Assembly: GCA_900552645.1 (NCBI GenBank)
Contig: USAN01000003.1
Location: 62,001-126,000 of the forward strand
From: an uncultured Bacteroides sp.
Lineage (GTDB): Bacteria > Bacteroidota > Bacteroidia > Bacteroidales > Bacteroidaceae
Direction of reading: 5' to 3'
Length of the DNA: 64,000 nt
Translations under genes and position numbers: made by a program
Notes under the pieces: generated by a model
What the model was told of the DNA's origin: nothing
What the model saw: the letters and a program-made list of their open reading frames with translations, nothing else
The model's database searches: none
Shown here: piece after piece, positions 63,582 to 64,000 of the stretch
How positions within the stretch are numbered: position 1 is the stretch's first letter
Layout: every line of letters begins with the position of its first letter

Positions 63582-63605
63582 TTTAAATATAAATATATAT
63601 ATTTG
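63577..63605 (+). promoter_or_regulatory. Promoter of the tRNA-Thr gene
   Basis: TTG (63577-63579), an 18-bp spacer and TATATTTG (63598-63605), 30 bp before the tRNA. Confidence 0.6.
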
Positions 63606-63635
63606 CACCGTTTTTAAGGAGTTTTAAGTAGATTT

Positions 63636-63708
63636 GCCGAAATGGCTCAGTTGGTAGAGCAATTCATTCGTAATGAATAGGTCCCGGGTTCGAGTCCCGG
63701 TTTCGGCT
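63636..63708 (+). tRNA. tRNA-Thr, anticodon CGT
   Basis: 73 nt with a complete cloverleaf: acceptor GCCGAAA/TTTCGGC, D arm GCTC/GAGC, anticodon stem ATTCA/TGAAT with loop TTCGTAA (anticodon CGT, codon ACG), and T arm CCGGG-TTCGAGT-CCCGG. The CCA end is not encoded. It has its own promoter. Confidence 0.93.
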
Positions 63709-64000
63709 CATTTAAAATTCATTCACGTCTACAATTAATTCTATTTTTAAACTATATAGAAATATGTATTTGCATAGATTCATTTAATATTCTAATGCTT
63801 TTCATTATAAATGTATCTAATTATCTATCCGAAGCTTTTTGACTGCATTAACCGAACACATCACACTATAATTAAAACAAGTGTCACATCATTCACAAGT
63901 CCAAACAAAACTGTTTTCTGATTCTTTATACAAAATATTAGTTGCAAACAAAGATAAGACCATAAAAGAATAAAGAAAAGGTAAAACCGCATAGACACTT
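63709..64000. other. AT-rich sequence to window end, no gene seen
   Basis: No ORF with a convincing start or family match. A minus-strand TATCTTTG at 63956-63949 resembles a promoter, but nothing recognisable follows it before the tRNA. Confidence 0.4.

Noticed and set aside
63949..63956. Minus-strand promoter near the window end
   Set aside because: A lone TATCTTTG match with no downstream gene; such matches are expected by chance in AT-rich DNA.

Overview
The window is about 64 kb of AT-rich Bacteroidota chromosome, most likely Bacteroidales. Three things support this: the repeated promoter element TAnnTTTG (with TTG about 19-20 bp upstream) ahead of many genes; family content typical of the group (VirE-like ATPase plus HU-like protein, LruC lipoprotein, Nudix-type sugar regulator, long amidophosphoribosyltransferase); and the pairing of gltB/gltD/asnB with purF/carA/carB. 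I cannot name the species from sequence alone.

Layout. 1-2617: 3' part of glnS, a DedA membrane protein and tpx. 2734-7507 (minus): a GDP-mannose pyrophosphorylase, then a xylose operon (Nudix-type regulator, xylB, xylA). 7848-38095: a large exopolysaccharide (EPS) locus in three blocks. Block A (plus, 7848-21225) has a CheY-like receiver, an initiating sugar-phosphate transferase with a degenerate receiver-like N-terminus, a short TolC-like protein, a Wzz-like co-polymerase with a degenerate kinase-like tail, a Wzy-like polymerase, glycosyltransferases and modifying enzymes; its last two genes are broken (one frameshift, one TGG-to-TGA nonsense codon). Block B (minus, 24748-21248) encodes a GT4 enzyme, the Wzx flippase and a GT2 enzyme. 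Block C (plus, 29409-38095) is eight consecutive glycosyltransferases joined mostly by ATGA overlaps. Between B and C sits a different module (24846-29334): a VirE-family ATPase, a divergently transcribed HU-like/winged-helix protein with three tandem 22-bp dyad repeats in front of it, and a LruC-domain lipoprotein, all between short inverted arms.

38096-41704 holds a second single-domain receiver, a membrane-anchored EEP-family hydrolase, a receiver-histidine kinase and UDP-glucuronate decarboxylase (UDP-xylose synthase). Two receivers therefore bracket the EPS genes, with a sensor kinase just outside. 41916-48768 is mixed: fabD, an alpha-amylase, an HpaII-like restriction endonuclease with no methyltransferase beside it, a candidate small RNA, a GH5 mannanase, a free-standing AlaX-like editing domain and an Hsp20. 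48858-63496 is a glutamine-amide nitrogen cluster: purF-carA-carB on minus, gltB-gltD-asnB on plus, separated by 731 bp without a convincing gene. A tRNA-Thr(CGT) lies at 63636-63708.

How it fits together. GDP-mannose (manC) and UDP-xylose (uxs) are probable precursors for the EPS. Initiation by the 8218 transferase, elongation by the GT2/GT4/GT14 enzymes, flipping by Wzx, polymerisation by the Wzy-like protein and length control by the Wzz-like protein would make a complete Wzx/Wzy pathway. No Wza/OPX outer-membrane export protein is visible in the window. The strongest candidates for new biology are the receiver-linked initiating transferase, the VirE/HU module with its operator-like array, the solitary restriction enzyme, and the short RNA near 46125.
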